Shown piece after piece: positions 16,777-28,112 of a DNA stretch of 64,000 bases. Under the pieces are notes generated by a model that was not told the origin of the DNA, searched no databases, and saw only the letters and a list, made by a program, of their open reading frames with translations. Where the stretch lies: NCBI RefSeq assembly GCF_001894805.1, contig NZ_BCWX01000002.1:930001-994000 (forward strand). Direction: 5' to 3'. The DNA comes from Rhodococcus globerulus NBRC 14531 (GTDB lineage: Bacteria; Actinomycetota; Actinomycetes; Mycobacteriales; Mycobacteriaceae). The first letter of the stretch is position 1, and every line of letters starts with the position of its first letter. The position numbers were made by a program, and so were the translations under genes.

Positions 16777-17011
16777 GAGTTGCCTTCCGGTTCCAAGTGG
16801 CGTGTTCGCCGGGGTGTGTCGATAATCGATTCTGCCCAACTGTGCACCGACGCCCAATGCGGAAGTCCTCTTCCGGAGCTCCGCCCGGGATGCGAGCTAT
16901 TCGCCGAATCCGAGGACAGTGCGATCGAGTTTGCCGGAGAACGATCGGTTCCCAACTCGAATTGTTCCGCGGCGACCTGCCTGACGCGAGAGTCACCAGG
17001 TGCATGAAAAA

Positions 17012-17025
17012 GGGCCTTTGGACCA
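17012..17025 (+). promoter_or_regulatory. Candidate DosR box
   Basis: GGGCCTTTGGACCA. Its 13-base core GGGCCTTTGGACC matches 11 of 13 positions of GGACCTTTGGCCC, a common form of the mycobacterial DosR motif. It ends 109 bases before the ATG at 17134 and 236 bases from the divergent universal stress protein gene, so it more likely serves the rightward unit leading into the trehalose-phosphatase fusion. Confidence 0.5.
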
Positions 17026-17133
17026 TCTCACTTGTGTTCCGACGGCACGGGTTTGACGCGGGTTATCCCACTAACGTCAAGAGTGACGATCACCCTGTGA
17101 TCGATGACGCCAACGCAGGAGGGCACAAGCACA

Positions 17134-17499
17134 ATGGAATCTCGGGAGTCTGCACACTGTGTGAGCGCGATAGGTGAGATGGTGGTCATCGACGGACCGG
17201 GTGAGGCTCGGTCGTTTCCCGTCGGTGTGTGGATGATGACCGACGGCCGGAGAGTCGTAGTGGTCGGTGAGGGTGGCCCGATTTCGGTAGGTGTCGTCGA
17301 CGGAACGCTCTTGAGCGCCGCTGTGCATGCACGGTGGCCGGGCGCCGTGGTGCTCGAGAGGCGACCGGAGGTCGGCAGCGCACCCGACCCGCGGGGGTAT
17401 TCCGCGCGATACGTCGAGGTTCGGGACGACGGTTCACGCACGGACCCTGCGTTTGCAGATCTTGCGAAAGCAGGGTTTGTAGTGGGACCGGTCAACTGA
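17134..17499 (+). CDS. Hypothetical protein, about 121 residues
   Basis: A small soluble protein without recognised motifs; it starts MESRESAHCVSAIGEMV. It is rich in beta-strand-like stretches (WMMTDGRRVVVVGEGG, VVDGTLLSAAVH) and has no membrane segment. AGGAGG at 17117-17122 lies 11 bases before this ATG; an in-frame ATG at 17104 lies before that site and is less likely. It sits between a candidate DosR box and the trehalose-phosphatase fusion, 78 bases from it, so it is probably co-expressed with the fusion. Function unknown. Confidence 0.6.
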   Translation: MESRESAHCVSAIGEMVVIDGPGEARSFPVGVWMMTDGRRVVVVGEGGPISVGVVDGTLLSAAVHARWPGAVVLERRPEVGSAPDPRGYSARYVEVRDDGSRTDPAFADLAKAGFVVGPVN

Positions 17500-17577
17500 G
17501 GCATCGCCACCGAACCACTCCGACATCACGGAAACCAGGAGAGAGAACATTGTGCACACGCCGTTGGAGCTGACTCG

Positions 17578-19863
17578 ATGACACGGGCTCCGGCAAGCCC
17601 GCTCGGCCGCCGAATGTCGGAGATACCGGAAGCTTTGGCATCCCGAGATCAGTTGACCGCCCTTGTGCGTTCCCGGCAGCCAGCAGTATTCCTGGACTTC
17701 GACGGCACACTCTCGAACATCGTGAACGACCCGGCCGCTGCCACCCTGGTCGACGGTGTCGCACACGAGCTTGCCCGGCTCGCACACTGCTGCCCGGTAG
17801 GTGTGATCAGCGGCCGCGATCTGTCAGACATACAGACTCGAGTTGGCATGACCGGGATCTGGTATGCGGGGAGTCACGGTTTCGAAGTCGTCGGACCAGG
17901 CGGACATCACTACCGGAACGACACAGCCCTGTCGTCGGTGCCGGATCTCGAACGTGCCACGCACATGCTTCGAGACCGCCTGTCCAGCATTCCGGGAGTT
18001 GTAGTGGAGCACAAGAATTTTACTGTTGCCGTCCATTACCGAACAGTGGATATGGACATGGTCGACGAGGTGGTCGCCACGGTCCACAAAGTCGCGGATC
18101 GAGCCGGGCTCCGTGTCACCAGCGGGCGCAAGGTCGCCGAGCTTCGCCCCGACGTCGACTGGGACAAAGGCCAGACACTGGACTGGATTCTCGACCACCT
18201 CACAGACACCGACAACGTACTGCCGATTTATATCGGCGACGACTTCACCGACGAGGATGCCTTTGCCGCGGTGGCGGACCTCGGAGTCGGTATCGTGGTG
18301 CGTCACTTCGAGGACGGCGATCGACGGTCGGCTGCCAGATTCGCGGTCGACAGCCCCGACGAGGTCTGCCACCTGTTGCAATGGCTGGCCGATCTGCTGG
18401 GAAGCCATTCGGCGACAGTGCCGGAGCCGAGTGATCCTTGGACAGTGTTCTTCGACGGGTACGACCCGAACACCGAGAAACTTCGAGAGGCACTCTGCAC
18501 GGTAGGTAACGGTGCTTTCGCCACTCGCGGTTGCGCACCTGAATCCAGCGCAGGCGCCGGGCACTACCCGGGTACGTACGCGTCCGGCATATTCAACCGT
18601 CTCCAGGACGAAATAACCGGGAGCACCCTCGACAACGAAAGCATGGTGAACCTGCCCAACTGGTTGCCGGTGACATTCCGGATCGACGGCGGGCCGTGGT
18701 TCAAACTCGACACTGCGGAAGTGCTCGAATTCCATCAGTACTTTGATCTTCGCCGGGCAATTCTCACTCGCCGCTTCCGGATCCGCGACAACGCGGGTCA
18801 CACCACCACGATCGTCCAGCGAAGATTTGTTGCCATGCACCTCTCGCATGCCTGTGCCCTCGAGATGACAATTGTGGCCGAAAACTGGTCGGGCCGACTC
18901 GAGATCCGTTCGGAACTCGACGGCACGGTCGAAAACACACTGGTCGAGCGCTACCGCGGACTCAGCAGCCGTCACCTCGCACTGACGAAGGCCGCCGCAC
19001 TCTCCAACGACTCGGTGCTGCTTGTGGTGCAGACCAACCAATCTCGAATACCGGTGGCGATGGCAGCCCGGAATACGGTGTGGCGTGACGGCGATCCCTT
19101 CCCAAGCCGATACCGGCTAGTCGAGGGCGACGGCCGCATCGGGCACGACATCACCGTGGACCTCGACACGGGCTGTTCTGTCACTCTCGAGAAAATGGTG
19201 ACCGTGTTCACCGGCCGTGATCACGCGGTGTCCGAGCCAGCTGACGAAGCCGAACGCTGGCTCTCCCGGCTGGGCCGTTTCGATGTGGTGCTCGACCGTC
19301 ATGTGCTGGCGCTGGTGTCTCTGTGGGACCGTATGGGCATCGACTTCGAGGGCCACGGCCACGCGCTGCGCGTCGTACGGTTCCATGCCCTTCACGTGTT
19401 GCAGTCGGTCTCACCGAACACCGCCGACCGTGACGTAGGCGTACCGGCACGCGGACTGCATGGGGAGGCGTATCGAGGCCATATCTTCTGGGACGAGCTG
19501 TTCGTTTTTTCGGTGCTGAACCTTCGGATGCCCACGCTGACCCGATCATTGCTGCGGTATCGATACCGCCGTTTGGGGGAGGCCCGCCGGGCGGCGAGCG
19601 AAGCCGGTCACCAGGGCGCGATGTTCCCGTGGCAGTCGGGCAGTGACGGTCGAGAGGAGAGCCAGCAACTGCATCTCAATCCGAGATCCGGTCGCTGGCA
19701 CCCGGACCCAAGTCGGCGCCAGCACCATATCGGCATCGCGATCGCCTACAACGTATGGCAGTACTATCAGGTCACTGGAGATATGGAGTACCTGATCGAT
19801 TGCGGTGCAGAGGTTTTGGTGGAAATTGCACGTTTCTACGCCAGCCTCACCTCCTTCGACTAG
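17578..19863 (+). CDS. otsB: Trehalose-6-phosphate phosphatase fused to GH65 domain, ended early by in-frame TAG
   Basis: First part (761 residues) of an OtsB1-type fusion like M. tuberculosis Rv2006, a DosR-regulon gene. Residues 35-280 are a HAD trehalose-6-phosphate phosphatase: FLDFDGTLS with Asp40/Asp42 and IGDDFTDEDAF. From about residue 285 a glycoside hydrolase family 65 domain begins (NGAFATRG, GIFNRL, LHGEAYRGHIFWDELF). A TAG at 19861 stops the frame 15 codons before the GPDE general-acid motif. Beyond the TAG the same frame continues unbroken to 20814. The phosphatase half should still work if the chain folds. A 9-residue frame from GTG 17552, with a good ribosome site, overlaps this ATG (ATGA). 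Confidence 0.85.
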   Translation: MTRAPASPLGRRMSEIPEALASRDQLTALVRSRQPAVFLDFDGTLSNIVNDPAAATLVDGVAHELARLAHCCPVGVISGRDLSDIQTRVGMTGIWYAGSHGFEVVGPGGHHYRNDTALSSVPDLERATHMLRDRLSSIPGVVVEHKNFTVAVHYRTVDMDMVDEVVATVHKVADRAGLRVTSGRKVAELRPDVDWDKGQTLDWILDHLTDTDNVLPIYIGDDFTDEDAFAAVADLGVGIVVRHFEDGDRRSAARFAVDSPDEVCHLLQWLADLLGSHSATVPEPSDPWTVFFDGYDPNTEKLREALCTVGNGAFATRGCAPESSAGAGHYPGTYASGIFNRLQDEITGSTLDNESMVNLPNWLPVTFRIDGGPWFKLDTAEVLEFHQYFDLRRAILTRRFRIRDNAGHTTTIVQRRFVAMHLSHACALEMTIVAENWSGRLEIRSELDGTVENTLVERYRGLSSRHLALTKAAALSNDSVLLVVQTNQSRIPVAMAARNTVWRDGDPFPSRYRLVEGDGRIGHDITVDLDTGCSVTLEKMVTVFTGRDHAVSEPADEAERWLSRLGRFDVVLDRHVLALVSLWDRMGIDFEGHGHALRVVRFHALHVLQSVSPNTADRDVGVPARGLHGEAYRGHIFWDELFVFSVLNLRMPTLTRSLLRYRYRRLGEARRAASEAGHQGAMFPWQSGSDGREESQQLHLNPRSGRWHPDPSRRQHHIGIAIAYNVWQYYQVTGDMEYLIDCGAEVLVEIARFYASLTSFD

Positions 19864-19971
19864 GCGCTCGGTCGATATGTCATCCGAGGCGTCATCGGCC
19901 CTGACGAGTTCCACTCCGGATACCCGAACGCCCCTTTCGGTGGGATCGATAACAACGCATATACCAATGTC

Positions 19972-20814
19972 ATGTCGGTCTGGGTGATGCTGCAGGCACT
20001 CGAAGCGCTCAACGTGGTCCCGCTTCAGATTCGCTCGGACCTGACTCGGACGCTGGGACTGACCACAGTGGAAATCGATCGGTGGAGGGATATCACTGCC
20101 CACATGTTCGTCCCGTTTCACGATCAGGTCATCAGCCAGTTCGAGGGATATGCCGACCTTCCGGAACTGAATTGGGAAGAGTATCGCCGCCGCTACAGCG
20201 ACATCCAACGCCTCGATCGAATACTCGAGGCCGAGGGTGACGACGTCAACTGCTACAAGGCATCGAAGCAAGCCGACGTCATGATGCTGTTCTACCTGCT
20301 CTCCTCCGACGAGTTACGGTTCATCCTCGGCGGTTTGGGCTATGAGTTCGCCGGTGACGCCATACCGAGAACCATCGACTACTACATGGCACGCACTTCG
20401 CACGGCTCGACGCTGAGTGGCGTTGTCCATTCCTGGGTGCTGGCACGAGCAAACCGCGATCGCGCGATGGAGTTCTTCGACCTGGCGCTCAAATCCGACA
20501 TCGCCGATATTCAGGGGGGAACCACCGCGGAGGGAATTCACTTAGCTGCCATGGCCGGCAGTGTCGATCTGCTGCAACGATGTTTTACCGGGCTCGAGAC
20601 GCGAGGTGACCGACTCATCTTTTCCCCGCACTGGCCGGAGCAACTAGGCACCCTCGAGTTTCCCATTTTCTACCGGGGCCATCGACTGCGTCTGTGTATC
20701 AATCGCAAGGTAGTGCAGGTCAGCGCCGCGGCGGGGACCCAGCCACCAATCGAGGTCGAGTGCCGTGGTCAGGTCGTGCAACTTCACCCGGGCGCCACAG
20801 TCCAACTGACCTAG
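19972..20814 (+). pseudogene. C-terminal part of the GH65 domain, cut off by the amber codon
   Basis: In the same frame as the preceding phosphatase/GH65 gene, after the TAG at 19861, the codons read ALGRYVIRGVIGPDEFHSGY and go on without a break to 20814. The first Met is at 19972, with no ribosome site. This part carries the GH65 general acid (Glu of GPDE, before the Met), KQADVMMLFYLL, the ARTSHGSTLSG phosphate-binding-type motif and the C-terminal beta-sandwich. Alone it would lack the catalytic acid. I read it as the severed end of one 1078-codon gene: a recent nonsense mutation, a sequencing error or readthrough. It ends 60 bases before the convergent dehydrogenase gene. Confidence 0.8.
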
Positions 20815-20874
20815 CGGCCAGGTCTTTCGGCCGTCTGTTCATCGCTCATCGTGGTGTATTGCGGTCCTGGGTTG

Positions 20875-21942
20875 TCATGGCACGAGCACTGCGGCACCGA
20901 TAGTTCTGTCTGCTGCAAGATCGACCAAGGCGCGATTGGCTTGGTCGAGAGGATAGGTGACGGTGCTGATGTCCAGGTGATGGCGCCCGGCGAATTCGAG
21001 GAATTCGACGGCATCGCGGCGAGTATTCGCTGTGACCGAACGTATCTCGCGTTCGTAGAACAGGTGCCTCTGATAGTTCAGAGACGGGACGTCCGAGAGG
21101 TGTATGCCGGCGATCGAGAGGATTCCACCTCGGTCCAACGCTTCGAGTGCGGTGGGAACGAGGTCACCGACCGGTGCAAAGAGGAGGGACGAATCGAGCA
21201 CCGTTGGAGGGCGGTCGTACGCGCCCTGTACGGAGGTGGCACCCAGGCTGGTCGCAAGGGCACGCGCAGATTTGCTGCGTGTCATGACATGTACTTCTGC
21301 TCCTCGGGCAAGTGCTACCTGGGCGGCGATGTGGGCGCTCCCGCCGAAGCCGTAGATTCCCAGTCGGCCATCCTCTGGCAGGGACGCACGGTTCAGGGCA
21401 CGAAACCCGATGATTCCTGCGCAGAGTAGCGGCGCCAGTTCGACATCGGAGTATCCGGATGGCAGGGAGAGTGCGAACTCTGCTGATGCGCAGACGTATT
21501 CGGCGTATCCGCCATCGACATCCCAGCCGGTGTACGTCGAATGCGGGCACAAGTTCTCTGCGCCGCGAAGGCAGTAACGGCATCGGCCGCACGTCGAATG
21601 CAACCAGGGAATTCCGACGCGGTCACCGGGAGCGAACGACTCGACGCTGCTTCCGACCTCCTCGACCACCCCGACAATTTCGTGGCCCGGGATCACACAG
21701 ACTCGGTGTACCGGCAGATCACCTTCGGCGACATGGAGATCGGTGCGGCACACCCCGCACGCGAGAACTCGAACCAGAATTTCGCCGGCGCCGATCGTCG
21801 GGCGCAGGGTCCGTACCTCGACCAGGGGATGGGTTCTGATCGTTCCGGGGTTGCGTGCCTGCCACGCTGTCATAGATGCCGAAGGTCGGGCGCTGTGGCT
21901 CACGTCGGTCACCGATGACTGTTGACGATCATCAGTGGACAC
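20875..21942 (-). CDS. Zinc-dependent alcohol dehydrogenase (AdhA type)
   Basis: A 355-residue medium-chain alcohol dehydrogenase like mycobacterial AdhA. Zinc ligands are in CGVCRTDLH and GHEIVG, and the structural zinc site is [15 protein letters not shown]. The Rossmann motif is [14 protein letters not shown]. It probably interconverts short-chain alcohols and aldehydes with NAD(P). The GTG at 21942 has GAGG just upstream and overlaps the 3' end of the universal stress protein gene by 34 bases, so the two are coupled. An ATG at 21873 (MTAWQARN) is a shorter alternative without a ribosome site. Confidence 0.9.
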   Translation of the reverse strand: MSTDDRQQSSVTDVSHSARPSASMTAWQARNPGTIRTHPLVEVRTLRPTIGAGEILVRVLACGVCRTDLHVAEGDLPVHRVCVIPGHEIVGVVEEVGSSVESFAPGDRVGIPWLHSTCGRCRYCLRGAENLCPHSTYTGWDVDGGYAEYVCASAEFALSLPSGYSDVELAPLLCAGIIGFRALNRASLPEDGRLGIYGFGGSAHIAAQVALARGAEVHVMTRSKSARALATSLGATSVQGAYDRPPTVLDSSLLFAPVGDLVPTALEALDRGGILSIAGIHLSDVPSLNYQRHLFYEREIRSVTANTRRDAVEFLEFAGRHHLDISTVTYPLDQANRALVDLAADRTIGAAVLVP

Positions 21943-22799
21943 TGTGCCTCGTGTAGAACTTCTCGGCAGGTGCTTCCGAGGAGCATTCCACTGAATCCGC
22001 CGCGCCCACGGCGACCGAGAACGATCAATTGTGCGCGTCCGGAATGGTCGATCAGATTCTTGCCTGGCTTGTCCTTGACCACTACGGTTGTCACACGCAC
22101 GTCCGGGTATCGGTCACCGTATCCGGCGAGGCTTTCCGCGGTGAGGGCGCGTTCGGTGTCGTGGCGTGCCTCCCAATCGACTTCCCGGAACTTCGAGAAA
22201 ACAACGTCGAGGGCGATATCCGACCAGGCGTGTACCGCGACGAGGTCGACCCCTCGCAGTGAGGCTTCTTCGAAGGCTGCGGCGATAGCGGGTTCACTGT
22301 GCACGCTTCCGTCGACACCGACGACGACAGGACGTGTGTCGGTGTCTTGGTCCTCGTCGAAGTTTCCACGAAGGACGACCACAGGACATAGCGCGTGCAC
22401 CGCCAGGGATGAGCTCACCGAACCCACCAACCCGCCCGTGAATTCTCCATGACCCCGGGTTCCTACAGCCAATAATCTTGCAGTCTTGGAGATTTCACGG
22501 AGAACGACGACAGGTGGATCGTTGGCAAGTTCGACGTCGACCGCGAGTTCATGCTCTCCCGCTGCGGCGGTCGCCAGTTCGGTTGCTTCCGCCAAGCGTC
22601 TTTTCGCCGATGCCGCCTGCTCGTCGAAGTAGAGAGCAGGCATGCCGATCGGAACACCGTAGTTCGAGGGGGTGAACATGGTGGTCACTACAAGTAGGGG
22701 CGCGCTGCGAAGAGCAGCGTCGCGCGCACCCCAGGACACTGCCTGACGTGATTGCGCCGATCCGTCGTATCCGACAACTACAGAGGGGTTGATTCTCAC
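21909..22799 (-). CDS. Tandem-domain universal stress protein
   Basis: A 296-residue UspA protein with two domains, starting [15 protein letters not shown] and [18 protein letters not shown]-binding loops are [17 protein letters not shown] and [17 protein letters not shown]. The start is GTG at 22799 with AAGGAG seven bases upstream; a longer in-frame reading has no ribosome site and non-Usp sequence. It is a paralogue of the Usp encoded at 15868-16776, sharing [20 protein letters not shown] stretches. It is divergent from the Acg-type nitroreductase gene at 23043 across a 243-base gap that probably holds both promoters. Confidence 0.92.
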   Translation of the reverse strand: MRINPSVVVGYDGSAQSRQAVSWGARDAALRSAPLLVVTTMFTPSNYGVPIGMPALYFDEQAASAKRRLAEATELATAAAGEHELAVDVELANDPPVVVLREISKTARLLAVGTRGHGEFTGGLVGSVSSSLAVHALCPVVVLRGNFDEDQDTDTRPVVVGVDGSVHSEPAIAAAFEEASLRGVDLVAVHAWSDIALDVVFSKFREVDWEARHDTERALTAESLAGYGDRYPDVRVTTVVVKDKPGKNLIDHSGRAQLIVLGRRGRGGFSGMLLGSTCREVLHEAQCPLMIVNSHR

Positions 22800-23042
22800 G
22801 GCTGATCTCCTTCGGCTCGAGGCAAGAACGACGGGACTGTTATTGAATCGTCGGCTAGTGGCAGTCCTGACAGCAGAGGAGAAAGTCATTTCCGGTGTCA
22901 TTCCCTTCTGCGCGTTATCTGGTTTCCGATATCTGTGAGGCGGTGACAATCGGCACTTCTGTAGATGCCTCGGTGCTGCGACGCTTCTACTGACAGCAGT
23001 ATCCGGAACCTTTGTTCGGTTGACACTGGAGGAGAAGGGGAA

Positions 23043-24014
23043 ATGGACATCACCAGACCCGATTCGAGCGTGTTGCAGCTTGCCGTCGAGTTGGCATGTC
23101 GGGCACCCTCTTTGCACAACAGTCAGCCGTGGCGATGGGAGCACTCTGGTGGTGAGCTGAAGCTTTTCGGTGACCGCACCAGGCTACTTCCGGCAGCTGA
23201 TCCCACCGGTCGACAATTGCACATCAGTTGTGGTGCCGCGCTGCACCATCTGAGTGTGGGTTTGCTTGGCTTGCGGTGGACTACTGACATTCGATACGAA
23301 CGCCGCGCCATCTCCCCGGACTTGCTTGCCACGATCGGCTTCCGGCGTGATGCGCGTCCGCGCTCGCATGACTTCGACATGCTGACGGCGATTCGCCGTC
23401 GTCGGACTGATCGCCGGGCTTTCGGTACTTTTGAGGGGATCGACGCTCTGATCGTGAGCGCTGTCGACCAGGCGCAGGAGTTGAACGTCAGCGTTATCGC
23501 CTTGGATGAAGCTCAGAGGGAAGGTCTTGTCGAGGCAACGCGGTCGACGGCGGCTGCTCGACGGTACGACGCGGAATATCAAACCGAGCTGCATTGGTGG
23601 GCTGGGCATTCCATGACGTCAGGAGGGATCCCGGAGACGTCCCTGGTGGCAGGTTCAGGTGGGGTTCCGATCGGCCGAACCTTTCCCGTGCGGCAGAATG
23701 CGCCGACCGATGCGGCAGGATTTACTGACGAGTCGACAGTGCTCGCGCTCGGTACGCCATCGGACAGTCGCACGGACTGGTTGCGCTGTGGCCACGCCCT
23801 GTCCGCGATTCTGCTCGATGCCACGGTGCGAGGGGCAGCGACGTGTCCGCTGTCTCATGTGACCGAAGTGCCGAGAAGTCGTTCGATCATTCAACGGATG
23901 GTGCCCGAAATCGGAACACCGCAGATGCTTGTGCGTATCGGCCGGGCCCCGACCGGTACCCGCCCACAACCGACGCCGCGCCGACCCGTGACCGACGTCT
24001 TCTGGAGTTACTGA
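23043..24014 (+). CDS. Acg-type nitroreductase family protein
   Basis: A 323-residue member of the actinobacterial Acg family, nitroreductase-fold proteins of the DosR regulon (Rv2032, Rv3127, Rv3131 type). Landmarks are CRAPSLHNSQPWRW near the N-terminus, ISCGAALHHL, the RRRTDRRAF stretch and WLRCGHALSAILLDAT near the C-terminus. M. tuberculosis Acg has been reported to sequester flavin rather than reduce nitro compounds. GGAG lies upstream of the ATG at 23043. It is followed by dosR after 74 bases, in the same direction. Confidence 0.88.
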   Translation: MDITRPDSSVLQLAVELACRAPSLHNSQPWRWEHSGGELKLFGDRTRLLPAADPTGRQLHISCGAALHHLSVGLLGLRWTTDIRYERRAISPDLLATIGFRRDARPRSHDFDMLTAIRRRRTDRRAFGTFEGIDALIVSAVDQAQELNVSVIALDEAQREGLVEATRSTAAARRYDAEYQTELHWWAGHSMTSGGIPETSLVAGSGGVPIGRTFPVRQNAPTDAAGFTDESTVLALGTPSDSRTDWLRCGHALSAILLDATVRGAATCPLSHVTEVPRSRSIIQRMVPEIGTPQMLVRIGRAPTGTRPQPTPRRPVTDVFWSY

Positions 24015-24088
24015 TTCGTTCACTCTGCGATGGGTAGCCGGGGAGTGTGGGTAATCGCGCCTATCCACGTGGGAGAACGGACGTATCG

Positions 24089-26424
<2,336 letters not shown>

Positions 26425-26426
26425 CG

Positions 26427-26972
26427 ATGCCCCGGATTCTGATCGAGTATGCGAGCGCCAAGGGATCCACGGAAGGAATTGCCCGAAGGATCGGAGAATG
26501 CTGTGAGAATCTGGGAGCGGACACGAAAATTGTTTCGGCGGAACAAGATTCAGATCTCGGCCGGTTCGACGCTGTGATATTGGGCAGTGCAGTACATGAT
26601 CGGGACTGGTTGCCCCCGGCTCGCACTGCGGTGGATCGACTGCTCGCCGGCGAACAGGTGCCACCGGTGTGGGCGTTCTCGGTGTCCACCTGGGGCGAGA
26701 CATCGAGTCTTGTTGCTGACCGACTTACGCGGCGCATTCGCGCGACGGCCAGGGAGCCGAATACCGTCGCGCGACTCAGGTCAGGATCTGACCTACGCGA
26801 CCATCGACAGTTTGCCGGCGTGGTCAGACGCGGCGATTGGCCACTGTTCGGGCGATGCGTGTTTGCCCTCATGGGCGGCAAGTACGGTGACGCGCGAGAT
26901 TGGTCCGACATCGAACAATGGGCCGAGGGAATCGTCACGAACCTTCGAAACGAACTCGAGAACTCGCCCTGA
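26427..26972 (+). CDS. Flavodoxin-domain protein
   Basis: A 181-residue flavodoxin-fold protein. The phosphate-binding loop for FMN is EYASAKGSTEGIARRIGE (residues 7-24), followed by VILGSAVHDRDWLPPA and WAFSVSTWGE, as in the HemG/Flavodoxin_5 group. Actinobacterial relatives are common in redox-stress operons; the partner is not known. The ATG lies 2 bases after the dosS stop, so the gene is the third of a dosR-dosS-fld transcript, suggesting electron transfer under hypoxia. Confidence 0.82.
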   Translation: MPRILIEYASAKGSTEGIARRIGECCENLGADTKIVSAEQDSDLGRFDAVILGSAVHDRDWLPPARTAVDRLLAGEQVPPVWAFSVSTWGETSSLVADRLTRRIRATAREPNTVARLRSGSDLRDHRQFAGVVRRGDWPLFGRCVFALMGGKYGDARDWSDIEQWAEGIVTNLRNELENSP

Positions 26973-27092
26973 AGCCAGGGTGATGATCATGATGACCAAC
27001 GGCCGTAGCGAGACCAGTGGCGATCGGCGCACGATCGAAAGATGCCCGCGGTGCGCTCTGCCGTGGGAAATTCCAGACGAGAGTGATCGAAC

Positions 27093-28112
27093 ATGGTGCA
27101 CTACGCAAGCGCGGATGCCGAAACGATCTCGAGTGCCGTTTCATACGCATGCCTGGCTCCGTCCGTCCACAACATTCAACCGTGGTCCTGGCGATTGCGG
27201 CGTGGTGAACTAAGTCTGTACGTCGATCGTCGCCGCTCGATCCCAATCGAGGACCCTAGCGGTAGGCAACTGGTCATCAGCTGTGGCGCAGCGCTCCATC
27301 ACCTGCGAGTTGCTCTGGAACACAATCTCCTCGAACCGATCGTTGTGACACTCCCTGACCACACCGACCCGGATCTGTTGGCCTCGATCACGTTCCGGGG
27401 TCGAGCGGAACCGATAGGTTCCAGCGCAGCCCTGTTCTCGACCTTGGAGCGTCGACGGACCGACAGACGCCCCTTCGATCCACCTCGGGCTGGGGCGTTG
27501 ACCGGTTTGGCAGTGAACGCGCGCGAATTCGAGGCGTCTATGACGGTCATCGTGCGCCGCTACGGCGCGATGCTCGACAAGGCGTCCAGGATCGCCGCGC
27601 AGGAGCACCGCAGTGATACCGCCTATTGGAACGAACTCGAGGCGTGGACTACTCCGGATGGTGCCGAGTCCGGCGTGCCTCTTGGTGCATTGCCCGATGC
27701 GCTCTCCTCACACGAGGACGTATCCGCCCGAGCATTCCCTTCCGGGCACCTGAAGATCCAACGCGGTGCACGCGATAATGCTGCGTTGGTTCTGCTCAGT
27801 ACTGCATCGGATACGCCGAAAGACTGGTTGAACGCGGGACAGGCAGTGTCGTCGGTATTGCTACACGCAACTGCCTCGCATCTCGCCACCTGTCCACTGA
27901 CACACCTCACGGAGGTGGAGGCAAGTCGGGAGATCGTGCGCGACGTCGCATGTAGGTCGGGCGAGACATTCCAGAATCCGCAGATCATGATCCGGATCGG
28001 ATTATCATCGCATTCCGCGGAGACAGCATCGGGGCAAGCGCAGTTGGGAGCTACAGAACCCGTTGTCTCGGGTAGGCGCACGGTCGAGGAGGTCCTGACC
28101 GTCGTACCGTGA
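27093..28112 (+). CDS. Second Acg-type nitroreductase family protein
   Basis: A 339-residue paralogue of the protein encoded at 23043-24014. Shared landmarks are CLAPSVHNIQPWSW, ISCGAALHHL, ERRRTDRRPF and WLNAGQAVSSVLLHAT. With its paralogue it brackets dosR-dosS. It lies 120 bases after the flavodoxin gene; that gap includes a short Cys-containing frame that I do not accept as a gene. The stop directly abuts the stop of the convergent kinase-like gene at 28113. Function probably flavin binding or reductase activity in dormancy; unproven. Confidence 0.88.
   Translation: MVHYASADAETISSAVSYACLAPSVHNIQPWSWRLRRGELSLYVDRRRSIPIEDPSGRQLVISCGAALHHLRVALEHNLLEPIVVTLPDHTDPDLLASITFRGRAEPIGSSAALFSTLERRRTDRRPFDPPRAGALTGLAVNAREFEASMTVIVRRYGAMLDKASRIAAQEHRSDTAYWNELEAWTTPDGAESGVPLGALPDALSSHEDVSARAFPSGHLKIQRGARDNAALVLLSTASDTPKDWLNAGQAVSSVLLHATASHLATCPLTHLTEVEASREIVRDVACRSGETFQNPQIMIRIGLSSHSAETASGQAQLGATEPVVSGRRTVEEVLTVVP

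Noticed and set aside
23005..23018. DosR-like sequence GGAACCTTTGTTCG before the first Acg-type gene
   Set aside because: It lies only 25 bases before the ATG, which is inside or downstream of any promoter, so it could not act as an activator site for that gene.
26983..27213. Short frame with CPRCALPWEIP and a following Cys, like a zinc ribbon, between the flavodoxin and nitroreductase genes
   Set aside because: It runs into the nitroreductase coding region in another frame, has only a poor ribosome site, and its second half is clearly a shadow of that gene.
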